64,000 nucleotides of DNA from positions 42,205,862 through 42,269,861 of the forward strand of contig CM055110.1 in the NCBI GenBank assembly GCA_029204225.1. Reading direction: 5' to 3'. This DNA comes from Diphasiastrum complanatum. Its lineage: Eukaryota; Streptophyta; Lycopodiopsida; Lycopodiales; Lycopodiaceae. The first letter of the stretch is position 1. Each line of letters begins with the position of its first letter. This document shows positions 11,890-22,600 of the stretch, piece after piece. Both the position numbers and the translations under genes were made by a program. The notes below the pieces were generated by a model that was not told the origin of the DNA, did no database searches, and was given only the letters and a program-made list of their open reading frames with translations.

Positions 11890-13050
11890 CTCATGGAGAA
11901 AACAATTTTGCTATCACCTATGCCTTTTCTCTAATAGTTGTTGGCCCATGTCTCATCTCCCCATGCTCTTGAAAAAAATCAAGTCCATAAGTCAACAAAT
12001 TATCATCATCGTGTAAAACCTTCTTCAAGACATGAAAAATAGGATGCACTCTACAACCAAGAGGTGAATCCAATTTATAAACAATGCTCTTTATCTTTTT
12101 GAAAGTTTTTAAAGGTCCACAAAATCTAGGTGACAATTTGTAACATTTCCCTATCTTTAGAGAAGTTGAGTTCTTTGGAATCCTAAGAAACACAATGTCT
12201 CCTACCACACTCTCTTGGCATATAATAGATCAGCATAGGTTTTTGCTCACCTCTCCCACATTTTGCTTAGCTAACTCTATTTCTTTCATGTGAATTAGAA
12301 ATTCCACAACACTAGGCATGTTATGAGGCATTGCAAACTCAAGTAATTGTAAGTAATGCTCCCATTGCTTTGCTTTACACTCACATATGCTTGAAGCATA
12401 TCTTCAAGTGCTTGGTTAACTCTCTTAGTTTGTCCATCTGCCTCAGGATGCTCAGTATCACTCATACTTAACTACACCTCTTGTCAAATACTATAGCCCA
12501 AAAATTTCTAGTAAAAAGAGCCTCTATTAGATGCATGCTAAATAAACAAGCAGTTGGACTAGGTGCATCAATGTTATAATGTGTTGGGATAGAACAAGCC
12601 ATTTTCTTGAGTCTGTCAGTCACAACCAAGATAGTGTTATGTTGTTGCGTGCATGGTAAATTCATAATAAACTAAATGGAAATATTTTTCTATCTCCCTA
12701 CTGGAACGAGTAATGGGCAATTCAGGCACTTTCATTCTTTCAACTTTCTTTACTTGACACTTAAAAACAATGTGTCATAGAAATCTTTTTAGATTAGCAT
12801 AATGTTTGTCCCTATCATGGGCACTCCGGACATTCTCACGTGCTATTTGTAGCATTTCTTGCATATCGTGCAGGAAATCCGCTACCTTTCGAAACTTGAT
12901 CGATCGAGTCTCAACCGCAATGGGTGATCTAGGCTAAAAACTGTACATAAGCGTGAACGGGCTATAACCGGTAACCGAATGTTTACTACTGTTATAGGCA
13001 AACTCAATCAAGGGCAAATACTTCTCCCAATGAGATTGTTGTCCTTGTAC
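11890..13050 (-). pseudogene. Ty3/gypsy integrase remnant
   Basis: Minus-strand chromovirus integrase in shuffled pieces. HWEKYLPLIEFAYNSS, GYSPFTLMYSF and KVADFLHDMQEMLQIA lie at about 13030-12830. Integrase core VVTDRLKKMACSIPTHY is at 12665-12540, then a degenerate EADGQTKRVN. The C-terminal module VFLRIPKNS..KCYKLSPRFCGP to HPIFHVLK is at 12208-11950. The order is not that of one intact integrase: the piece nearest 13000 should lie downstream of the core. At least two fragments are therefore combined. It resembles 4299-5072. Confidence 0.75.
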
Positions 13051-13061
13051 CTAAAATCAAA

Positions 13062-13250
13062 CCCCCCCCCCCCACGCACTTTGCTGGGCGTGAAGCCCAG
13101 CTTTGCCTCACCCCCCTCCCTCTGGGCCGCTAGGACAGTTGGGCGCCCAGGGCCCGGAGGGGCCCACGTGATCCCCCCCGGACAGGCGGTGTGTGTGTTG
13201 CTGCGCACTTAGCGCGCGCCCACCCGCACTAGCGGCCCCAGGCGTGGATC
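13062..13250. repeat. GC-rich block with poly(C) edge
   Basis: Very GC-rich segment in otherwise AT-rich DNA. It begins with about 13 C next to the integrase remnant. It contains a 7-bp perfect hairpin GCTGGGC-GTGAA-GCCCAGC near 13083-13101 and several runs of C or G. Open frames cross it on both strands but show no family motif. Origin unknown. Confidence 0.5.
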
Positions 13251-15340
13251 CAAAACACCACATCCAATATGATTCTAATCCTTCCTAGGTCAATAAGCAA
13301 TTCTCTCGAGATATTACTATTGACCTGCGAGTAATTGTCTCTATACAATTCTCATCAATATGCCTATGTTTATCGACTAGTTTATGCATGCTTATAAATT
13401 CAGTCCAAGGAATACATTGTCGATCCACAGGATTAAGAACTTGCGCAAAGAAATAATGATCTCACACAAGGATTCACTACATAGCATATCTCTACAAATT
13501 TCACCTTATCTGTAAACAACACTTTTTGAACTGAGAATCTTGTAACCCAATTAACTTTAAGAGAGAATGTTCCTCAAAGAGTGCTATTTCATAACCAAAA
13601 TCTCAACCGGAGATTATTTCAAAAGAATATATTGTTAGAGTGAGTTTCATTCCTTGCATCAACTCATGGATCCTAGTTCACACTATGATCAAGCTTATCT
13701 CAACCCACAAGGAACTAGTTTCAACAAACCTCTTGTAATAGACCTCTATAGTTATGACACAAATCGATCGGATTCGTGATCAGTAACTTTTCTACTACAA
13801 GAATGTATTCTAATTTTTCTTCCCTTACATCTTCTATGAGATATCAACAACATCCCTTAGAAGATTCTTATAAGATCGAAAATTCTATTGATTTGAATTC
13901 TAGAAATAGGTCCTTCATCTATACATTCAATTTGATTAACCATTCATGTGACATCATCCCAAGTCGACGGGTAATAATTACCTTCCAAGGAATCACATGA
14001 AATCGGGTTAATTAATGTTAAGAAATTCACGAATATATTCTCAGGTTAAAAAAAAAACTTGCAGGGTTGTTTGTAAATTTGAGATATCCAATACTTCAAA
14101 ACACCCTCTTGTGACCAATAGTATTTAGCATCATTTTAGATTTACGACCTTACTATGGTCAACCCGATCCAGTTAGTTTCAGATCTCCTCTCTCTCCCTT
14201 TTGGAATGGCCCGCGTCCCATACCACAGGTTCTTCCTCCAAGACAACCATACACTTCCCGATCTGATTGTCCAAATATTAATTTTTGGAACTACTCTTGT
14301 AACTTTTCAGCAAATCAGAGTAAATCAGTACTATGCGAAGTTCTCGGGAATTGTCACAAATCCCAACTTAATAGTACAAATTCCAACTCATATTTTTCTT
14401 CAACCTTTTCTTGATCTTTCCAGTCATTAAAAGGATTGTAAGTTTCAACCTAACATTCCACGAGTGACAAATGTAGAAATGGGAAAGAATGAGTAGGAAT
14501 TCAATCCAATTAAGAACAAATTTAATAAGATTATTCAATTAGATTTACTCTACTGACGGGCTGAATTTAATTCAATGTGCAATACAAAAATTGCATATGA
14601 CCTTTATCCATCCTTAGAGTTTTTCGGCTGAATCATTCTTGTCAAATTTCTCGGTTCTTAAAATTGTAAAAGTTTGATTGATTTTTTGGACATCTCAAAA
14701 TCATATAATTCTGCTCATCGAGCCTTACGACTTTTCAGACCTATTTGATTAGAGATTTACATGGTGTATAATTTATTGGCTTCTTGGTTTCCTCTTTTCA
14801 AGTAATCAAGCTTCCAGTTTATCCAAAAAACTTATTTCCTCTTATTCATTGGCTTACTAGTTTTGGGTCTCGGGGCCATTTTAGCCATGTATGCCCGCCC
14901 TTTCATGAAGCCACGACGGTGGTTAAATGGCAGCACCCTGGCCAAAAAATCACAAATCTTTTGGACAAAAATGCCCAATTCTCGATTGCCCTTTAGGCAG
15001 CCAACCAATTGCCTTTGCATTTTTTGCTTTGTTATGAAGTTCCAAAAACGGCTTTAATGAATGTGTAAAGCAATGGAAACTTCCTGATTTACCAAATACT
15101 TAGGAAATAAATGTCCATTAAGTTACAGGTATTATTATGTTCGTCAAAGCAATGTCAATAAACGAATCGTTTTGTTTTTTTTTTGGACAGTTTCGTGCTT
15201 TGAAAAAATAATACCATTAAACTTGTAATAAAAGTGGCAACTAACAAAGCCGAAATCAAATACAAAAAATTCACTTATTGCCAAACTGCCCTACCAAAAC
15301 CGCAAACCATCGAGATAGTATCTTTAAAAAATACAGAGGA
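13251..15340. other. Unrecognised intergenic or intronic DNA
   Basis: About 2.1 kb without a recognisable gene. Short open frames occur on both strands (for example 13776-14000 and 14863-15057) but show no known domain. I also looked on the minus strand for the next hexosaminidase exon (expected to start with an HWH-type motif) and did not find it. Confidence 0.4.
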
Positions 15341-15344
15341 AAAT

Positions 15345-17131
15345 TACATGCATGGCTGTTTTCGGAGTGACACCGGCATCTCAGATCATATCTGGAGCAC
15401 TATGGGCGTGAAACAGGGTTGTTCTCTATCTCCAACCCTGTGTGGGCTATGTATTGACGAGCTTGAGAGAGTCATTGAGGGATGTGGTGGCACAAGTTGC
15501 AGACTTGGGAGTATCTTGATTGCTATACTTTTATATGCAGATGACGTGGTTCTCTTATCTTCCACCAGAGAGGGATTACAAGCGACAGCTCGACAATCTT
15601 CATGCCTTCTGCAATAGATGGGGATTGGGGGTTAACATATTGAGAACCAAAGTTATGGCTACACTTACCTTGGCGTACTTTTTACAAGCCCCATCTTTGG
15701 CATGCGACAGGCAACTTCCGCCAGACTTGGGAAGGGTCACACCTCCCTTGTCCAGTTAGAGCATTCTTGTTTCAGACGGTTTATTCAGGATGCCCCAAGT
15801 AAATGTCAGCTTTTTGATACTCTCGTTACCCCCACAGCCCTATATGCAGCAAAGGTATGGTGTACGGGTCTTACATCATCTGAGTGGGCCAGTATTTCAC
15901 GACTACAGGTTCCCATGCTATCTCGAATATACTGGCTAAGCCGTCTGTCCCACATCAGACTATACTGACAGAGTTCGCAGTTCCACCCATACAGCTATCC
16001 ACCATCTTCCAACTTATCCTATATATTCAACGTATCATGATGCTACCCATAGATGAGCAGAGATACATAACAGACGGCATTTGTTTCATAAAGACACCTT
16101 TATGACCAGGGGCATCGACTATCATGGTTCTCTCAGGCCTCCCAGATACTGGACACACTTGGCATATCTATCACAGACCTTCCATCGGGCACCCATGAGT
16201 ATATTAGACGCTTTCTTTATAGAGCATATCTGAGACAGACATGGCAGGGACAGCTCCGGGTCAAACCCGACTATTACAAGACACTTTCTGGAGCTAGACA
16301 CAGTGGGATTTCCAGTTTTGCCACACTATCTCACCTCAGGACTATCTCATGGGCTTCAGTTTCTGTTAAGCCAGTTCCGAGTATCTTCACATCAGTTGGC
16401 TATTGAGACTGGATGCTTCCAGGGCACCCCGCAAGAGGAGCGGATTTGTCGGTTGTGCTCATTAGCTATGGTCGAGTCAGAGGAGCATTTCCTATTCACA
16501 TGTCCAGTTTACTATGAGATCAGAGGGCGATATCATTGCCATTTTCGTCAGACAACAGTTACATTGCGGTCCCTTATCTCATACGAGGACCCCCGTTGTG
16601 TGGCACTTATGATACATGAGATGTCCCTCTGGCGATAGGACCTATGTCAGACAACTCAACATACTTATCCAGACACAGTCTCAGATTACATTCTTCTTCT
16701 CACGAAGAAGATCGCGTTCTGATGCAGACATGACTGACAACGATTGCGACGACATTCCCAGACCTAGGACGCAGAGACGACACACCACCCAGCCTCAGGC
16801 GATCATGAGAATTACATGTCCCACCAGAGCTCCTATACAGAGACGCACTACACATGCTCATGCTCATAGACAACGCCAGCGAGCTCCAGTGCTTCCTGAT
16901 GTTGCAGCTCACATTACATCCTTCTACAACATCAGCACAGACCTGACATCTTGACATGGATACATATGATTTTCATGCACAAGCTTTCTCATTTATGTAT
17001 TTATCTTAGTTTGTACTAGATGTTTTCTTTATTACAGCTTTGGAGACGCTTTAGACGCTCTCATGGTTACCACATACTTGACATGTACTTCTTTTGTCTT
17101 ATATGCCTTTTGGCATGGAAAAGACATTAAT

Positions 17132-17135
<4 letters not shown>
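15345..17135 (+). mobile_element. 5'-truncated LINE (CT-tailed family)
   Basis: LINE starting inside the RT palm and running to its 3' end. SDHIWSTMGVKQGCSLSPTL, ELERVIEG and [12 protein letters not shown] (catalytic YADD, about 15530-15560) are followed by a frameshift near 15590. A deletion removes part of the thumb. Then come LGKGHTSLVQLEHSCFRRFI, LFDTLVTPTALYAA, LTEFAVPPIQL and [15 protein letters not shown] (about 16375). Next is the finger ERICRLC...EEHFLFTCPVYYE (CX2CX9HX4C, about 16440-16520). The ORF stops near 16638. A 3' UTR follows, ending in a hairpin, GACATTAATTAAG and a (CT)n tail. 5' truncation and frameshifts make it dead. Confidence 0.88.
17095..17135 (+). other. LINE 3'-end stem-loop and GACATTAAT box
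   Basis: Inner hairpin ATGCC-TTTT-GGCAT (17103-17116) lies inside an outer stem TGTCTT/AAGACA. It is followed by GACATTAATTAAG and the CT tail. The same arrangement recurs at 53793-53834, and with a different inner sequence at 41023-41072. In LINEs whose RT recognises the RNA 3' end, such a hairpin is the expected binding site; that role is inferred here. Confidence 0.6.

Positions 17136-17211
<76 letters not shown>
17136..17211 (+). repeat. (CT)n microsatellite, LINE tail
   Basis: Perfect CT dinucleotide tract of about 76 bp directly after the LINE 3' end. It occupies the place of the usual poly(A) tail. Confidence 0.95.
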
Positions 17212-17216
<5 letters not shown>

Positions 17217-17239
17217 AGCCATCTTGGAGGATTCTGGTT

Positions 17240-18137
17240 CCTCTACATGTGATGTGCTATTAGAACTCTCCTTTTAGCTCTGAGATTTCTTATTCCTTGA
17301 ATTGTCGTAGCAATCCATGGCTGCGTGTCCCTTCTTGTGATAGTGTATGCACTCGATTTTTGGTTCAGCCAACATCGGTCCACTGTGTGGCCGTCACGTC
17401 TGCATCTGTTGCATGTCCTTTTGCCGTTGCCTTGCTGCTTGCTCCTTTCTTTCGATATGCCTTCCCTCTTTCTGCTGACTTCGGTCCTGCCTTCTTGTCG
17501 ACTCCCTCTTAGGATACGCCTTCTTCTTCGACTGGTCTTTGTTGATGTAGAGAGCTTGGTTAGACTCGACTTTGTCGTCATAGTGCTCTTTGGCTTCGAC
17601 TTCTTGATGTCGATGACTGCTTTGTCGAAGGTCATGTCAGGATCTTTAGCTAGTAGGGTTCTGGTAGTCTGGAAAAATCTTGGTCAGGAACGTAGCAGGT
17701 AGCTGAGCTGCTTCTCTTGTGAGACTGCATGCTCTGTTCCAGCATTGTGTAATGACAGGAACAGGTTCTTCATCTTCCTGATGAAGCTAGTGAGATCCTT
17801 GCCATCCCATCTGAGGTAGGTGAGCTGATCTTCTAGATGCATTATCTACTTGTGAGTGCATCCCACGTCTCTCTAGCATTAGAGATTGATGCAAGGTCAA
17901 GGGTAATGTTGTCTTCGATGGAAGAGGAGATGACAGCTACTGCTTTGTCGTTCTTCTCCTTCCACTCTCGAAGTTCCTTGCCTGTGCTGGCTGGCATCTC
18001 TTCGGTGCCGTCAATCCATGGCCATAATGCTTCTCCTTTGAGTATGAGTGAAGTCTTTACCTTCCAGGCCAAGAATTTGACCCGTCCGCTTCAAGCACTG
18101 TGCAGATCTTCGATTGAATGTTGTGTATGGAAGCCAT
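17240..18137 (-). pseudogene. Ty1/copia gag fragment
   Basis: Copia gag on the minus strand. The ATG at 18137 begins MASIHNIQSKICTVLEADGSN. A one-base frameshift follows, then WKVKTSLILKGEALWPWIDGT and KAVAVISSSIEDNITLDLAS with ARETWDALTS (17842-18072), typical of copia gag. A second piece (17635-17243) carries the zinc knuckle CNRCRRDGHTVDRC. The 3' side is cut off at about 17215 by the CT tail of the plus-strand LINE. No protease or RT of this copy is visible left of the LINE, so the element is truncated. Confidence 0.82.
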
Positions 18138-18171
18138 AGTCTCAGGGACGAGGCTTTGATTGGGCCTTGTT

Positions 18172-18249
18172 GCTCTGATACCACTGAAGGGGGTGATGAA
18201 TCGAGGAACGAAACCAGCCTTCGTCGACGTCAAGCTCTGATACCACTGA
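18172..18249 (-). promoter_or_regulatory. Two primer-binding sites 62 bp apart
   Basis: The minus-strand sequence TCAGTGGTATCAGAGC occurs at 18172-18187 and again at 18234-18249. Each is an initiator tRNA-Met site preceded by ...TCA. Only one is needed for reverse transcription, so the LTR/leader junction appears duplicated. They lie just upstream of the copia gag start. Confidence 0.7.
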
Positions 18250-18890
18250 TGGTGATGAGGAAGAACGGGCTGCGTTGACGACGTCGGAGACTTCGATTAC
18301 TTCGAAGTCAGAGCTGGCCCAGATTCACCTGTATGAGCTCAGATGGAGCCAATCTGTCAGATAAAGCTACTGCTTCATTCCACGATCAGAGATCCTCCGA
18401 GCTACAGATAGCTACTGCTAATCTGATGCTAAATTATGAATAGTAGATAATGTCAGATGACAGCAGAAGTATGTCTACCATTGAATTGAATAAGCAACAC
18501 AAAGCATTCAAAGATTGCATACATTGAGCAGAAAAATTGTAACTCGTCTGTATTATCAAAAATCGAGTATACATCAAAAATTTCTTTTGAGCGCTGTCTG
18601 TTTCCCAGATCAGCGCGTCGGCGTGAGAGAGGTGTTCTCTTCTCACGAATTGAACTAGCTACTGCTAGAACTATGTTTCTTCCTTGACACGCACCTCACT
18701 GAGTGTTGCGTTCAGGACTTTACTTCTCTTCTTTTCTGTATTCGATATCCAATACATATAGCATGCTTGGTCCGATTACAAGAACTAATTAGCTAAGCAT
18801 TACAAGATAGTTTAAGCTAAAAACACAGCTAACTATTTCTTGCTACTCCGCTTAACTACAAGGGCTTAACGGTTGAGTCGTGACATTCAA
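18247..18890 (-). mobile_element. Putative 5' LTR of the copia gag element
   Basis: The sequence upstream (minus sense) of the outer primer-binding site would be the 5' LTR, ending ...CACCATCA. A plausible start is TGAATGTCACGACTC at about 18890, giving about 640 bp with TG...CA ends. No second copy exists in the window to test this, so the outer border is tentative. Confidence 0.4.
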
Positions 18891-19591
18891 ATTGTCACGC
18901 TCGTCGAGCTCTGATGACGCACTCGACATCTGACATGGCTGGCTCGACTTTTGGCTTTGCTCATTCATAGCTGGGGTTAAGTCCTCGTCGGGGACTTCGG
19001 TTGTTGCTGGTGTAGAAATCCCGTATATTTCTGCAAGTATGAACTCACAAGCTAAAAACGCTTTGTAGGTAGAAACACTAAGTTTCTCCATTTTTTGGTA
19101 CCAAAAGATAGTAGCTCATTTTTTGTCAAATTTTACTTTTGCACCAAGAATAAACTAGCGAGTCTTGTTCTTCACAAATCTTCAGGAATCAACATACATC
19201 TGACTTCAAATTTGCTTCTTTTGAGAGGTCATTATTGCTTTTCTTCTATAGTTAGTTGGTTGCAATCATTCAATGAAAAGTTGCTACTCTTGATGTTGAT
19301 ATACGTGTTTTTGAAATAGTAACACAAAGGCATATGCAAGTGAAAATACATAGCTAATGGAGCTCTAAAAAACATTTTGAGATTTGCATGGTGCTAATTA
19401 GGTTAATATTATAGGACAAAGACATATTAAATTATCTAAAAGCATTTATGTGAAGAACACGAACACCATAAATACATGTCCTTAGAATGTCAAATTTGGA
19501 AATATTACACATTTGTCAGGGAAAAGTGAACGCATAAATGTTTCAAGTAGTCGTTCATAAGCAGTTAACAAGTTTTAAGGCCAGAACATAC
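18891..19591. other. Intron 5 sequence, no gene seen
   Basis: Lies downstream of hexosaminidase exon 5. No further exon of that gene and no transposon domain recognised. Confidence 0.5.
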
Positions 19592-19662
19592 AAGCTTTGC
19601 ATATGCCATGGAGTCTATCACACTTCTTATAACTTCAAGAGGCTGATAATGTCGTGATGTGT
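19592..19662 (-). CDS. HEXO: Hexosaminidase exon 5
   Basis: 71 bp, acceptor CTTTGCAG|ACACATC, donor AAGCTT|GTATGTTC. With the G from exon 4 it reads [24 protein letters not shown], the highly conserved DTSRH(Y/F) segment of GH20 with the substrate-binding Arg. The next exon should start with (N)VLHWH; I could not find it to the left. Confidence 0.9.
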
Positions 19663-22600
19663 CTGCAAAGGAAAGAAAGGGCAAAATATGTTATCTGTTC
19701 AATCCTGCAAACGTGTATCTGTTTACTTTAAGCAAAATACTCGATACTTACGATTGAATAAATGCAAAACTTATAATGAGATGTAGCCTAGCATGCCAAC
19801 GATAATTACACCCCCTTAAAATCAGACAATTATAGAGGCCATAAAGGATACCATTGATTCATAATATCTTCTATCCTCTTTATCATGTTAGTCATGTTGT
19901 CCCACTGAAGTATATGTGGTTAAGATACAATGCAACAATAATTAATTTAAAATTAGAAAAATGAGGTAGATCATTACCCAATTACCAATTTTGGTTATGC
20001 ATGAAATATTCTCATGGCAAAATGCTTGCTATACTTAAAGATACCTATATCAAGACGTACAAGTACTCATAATCATTTTCTTCTAGAACTTTTACCAATT
20101 AAAAGGCCTCTATATTCAAATCGTGGTCGATCAAGGATCTCCCATGGAGTGTTTTGCACTTGGATAGTTCGGGTTGTGAAATTGAAGGCGCACAATTGAC
20201 TAAAAGTCTGCAAGAGGAAAGTGAACATTGTGAGATAGACAAACCACAAAAGGAACATTAAACAATTGATCTAACTAGGTTTTTACCTCTTACAACAGTC
20301 TCTACTTTTCTAATCCAGATACTACCAAAGAAACCTCCCCAAAATGCCCATTATTCTATCCTCCCTACACGTAAACATTGATTGCTTGCATTTAGATTTG
20401 CAAATATAGTTGCATAACATAGGAGCAATCCTCAAAGATTTAAGGTCTTATGTATTTAACAATTGACATTAGATCATAAAACAAAATCATGAAAAGGTTG
20501 CTATATCCTTCTTAACATGTGTTGTTCAACATTCTTCAAACAAATACCATGTATATAAGCCAACACTAGAATACAATATATATATATATATTAATCTATA
20601 CGTTTTGGGAAAAACATGTTAATTTTGTCATATATTTTCTTAAAAGAAACCAGCAATGGTTGTTGAAGAAATAACTCAAAAAGAAAAAAACACTAGACCA
20701 AGACCGAAAATGCCACATGTGATTGGGTGTACAGCCTATGCAAGCATTCCAAAAGATGACAAACAAAAAGTTGATAATAAGGATGTGAGATGTTTATTTT
20801 TTGGGTGTAGATAAGAAGTGAAGGCTTATAGGCCTTATAGCATTGAGGTTAAGAAGCCTCTTATGGAAAGAAATATATTGATGGATGAAGACAACACAAA
20901 TGTTCAAGATAAAAAGAGTAAAGTAGTCCATAGATTCTGGTAGCCAAATAGAAGGAAGAATAACTGTATCAAGAATTACATGAATCCAAGAAGAAAAAGA
21001 CATTTCTAGGCCCCATTGATGGTTTGGTACCTATTTACATCATATATCACTAGAACAATGTTGTACCATGAAACCTTTAAAGAAGCACAAGTTTTTGAGG
21101 AGCAAAGTCACATGAACAAAGCACAAAGGTTGTTATGACAACTACAACTACCGACAAGATATATAGTCAAGTTTACACTTATGATTATTGCATATATCCT
21201 TATGAGCCACACAAATTTGCAAAACTAGGTAAGGTCTACAAAAAATGCTAGGGAACAAAAGTACTATCCATAATGAAAAATGAGACATGGAAGTTGGTGA
21301 AATTACCAACAAACTAAAACCAATTAGCTAGCTGTTGTAGATGGCCAAATTGATAAACATAAGCCAAGATTATGTCTAAAAGATATAGACAAAAAGAAGG
21401 CATTGATTATGGAAAAACATTTGCTCCACTAGCTACAATTACCACCATTAGAATTGTTCTAGATATACATGCATATTATGAATGGGATGTGTAGCAAACG
21501 AACATCAAGAGTTCCTTTCATATGGATCGAATAAGAAGCATAATTGCTAGAAAATTTGAAGGTACTAGAATTCCCAACATGAGAACATTTAATGGGGTAT
21601 GTTTTTGGAAGAGGAGGATGTTGTAACAATATGTCATCATGACTTTTCTTAGCCAAAATTTTTTTTACGTTTTGAGTAATTAGAGCATACGATGAAACTA
21701 TAGCTATGAAGACCTATAAAAAATAAAACAAAACAATAAAGTTGAGGTCCAAATTGGAAAATTTTGTCAGCCATAACTTTAAGGGTGCCATCATGAATAT
21801 TCAAAGATCAAACATGAATCAAGATAAATGATAAACATGAAACTATAATTTACACTCATGACCTTACAAGTCTATATTGAACATGATCTATCGACTACAA
21901 ATCATAGTGTATTATCTGTATATTACAACAAGAGAAGAGGTTCAAATAGAATGGCCATCCCAAATTACAAATTTGTCAACTATGAAAGACTAAACAATCA
22001 ATAACATTATGCCAAAGTGATACTTTCTATCCTTGATTTGAAGGGGCCCCATTTATTCCTTTGAAAGCCCATCTAATCATTAATGGTCCTCACTTACCGT
22101 GAAAGAGCCATTTTCCAACCTTTGGTCACAAATGATGCTAGATGGAGAAGTAGATGGTAATTGTTCCACCACGATTGACATTCTTCTCCCAATGCATCAA
22201 ATCTATTGCATTGTGCTCCTTTCTAGGATGCCATCCACTTTATTGTCCAATTCCTCTACCATTTGGCAAGATAATCATCAATCATGCCTCTCACCTCTCC
22301 CTCTTCTTTCAGACTCATTATATAAGGTGGCCTATCAACAGGAGATGATCCAGGAATCAAATTAATTTTATGTTCCACATTTCTTTTAAAGGGTAAAACA
22401 GATGAAAGCTTACTAATGAACACATCTATAGTCTCCTCCATAATCTTACGGTCTAGGTTTTTGTAAGACTAATTTGCATTTGCCACACATAAGTCTCACA
22501 TGCAGAAATCGACATATCAAACAAGAAACAAGCATATATATACTTATAGTGAACCTTACACAACTGTGTTGTCATGATCAAAGGTCCTGGAAGCATATTA

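Noticed and set aside
17136-17211. CT tracts as candidate CRISPR or satellite arrays
   Set aside because: Plain dinucleotide repeats without spacers, each attached to a LINE or LTR end.
20270-20340. A further exon between exons 3 and 4 (reading ...VETVVRG)
   Set aside because: It contains stops in the needed frame, and exon 3 at 26288-26323 already fills the gap without insertion.
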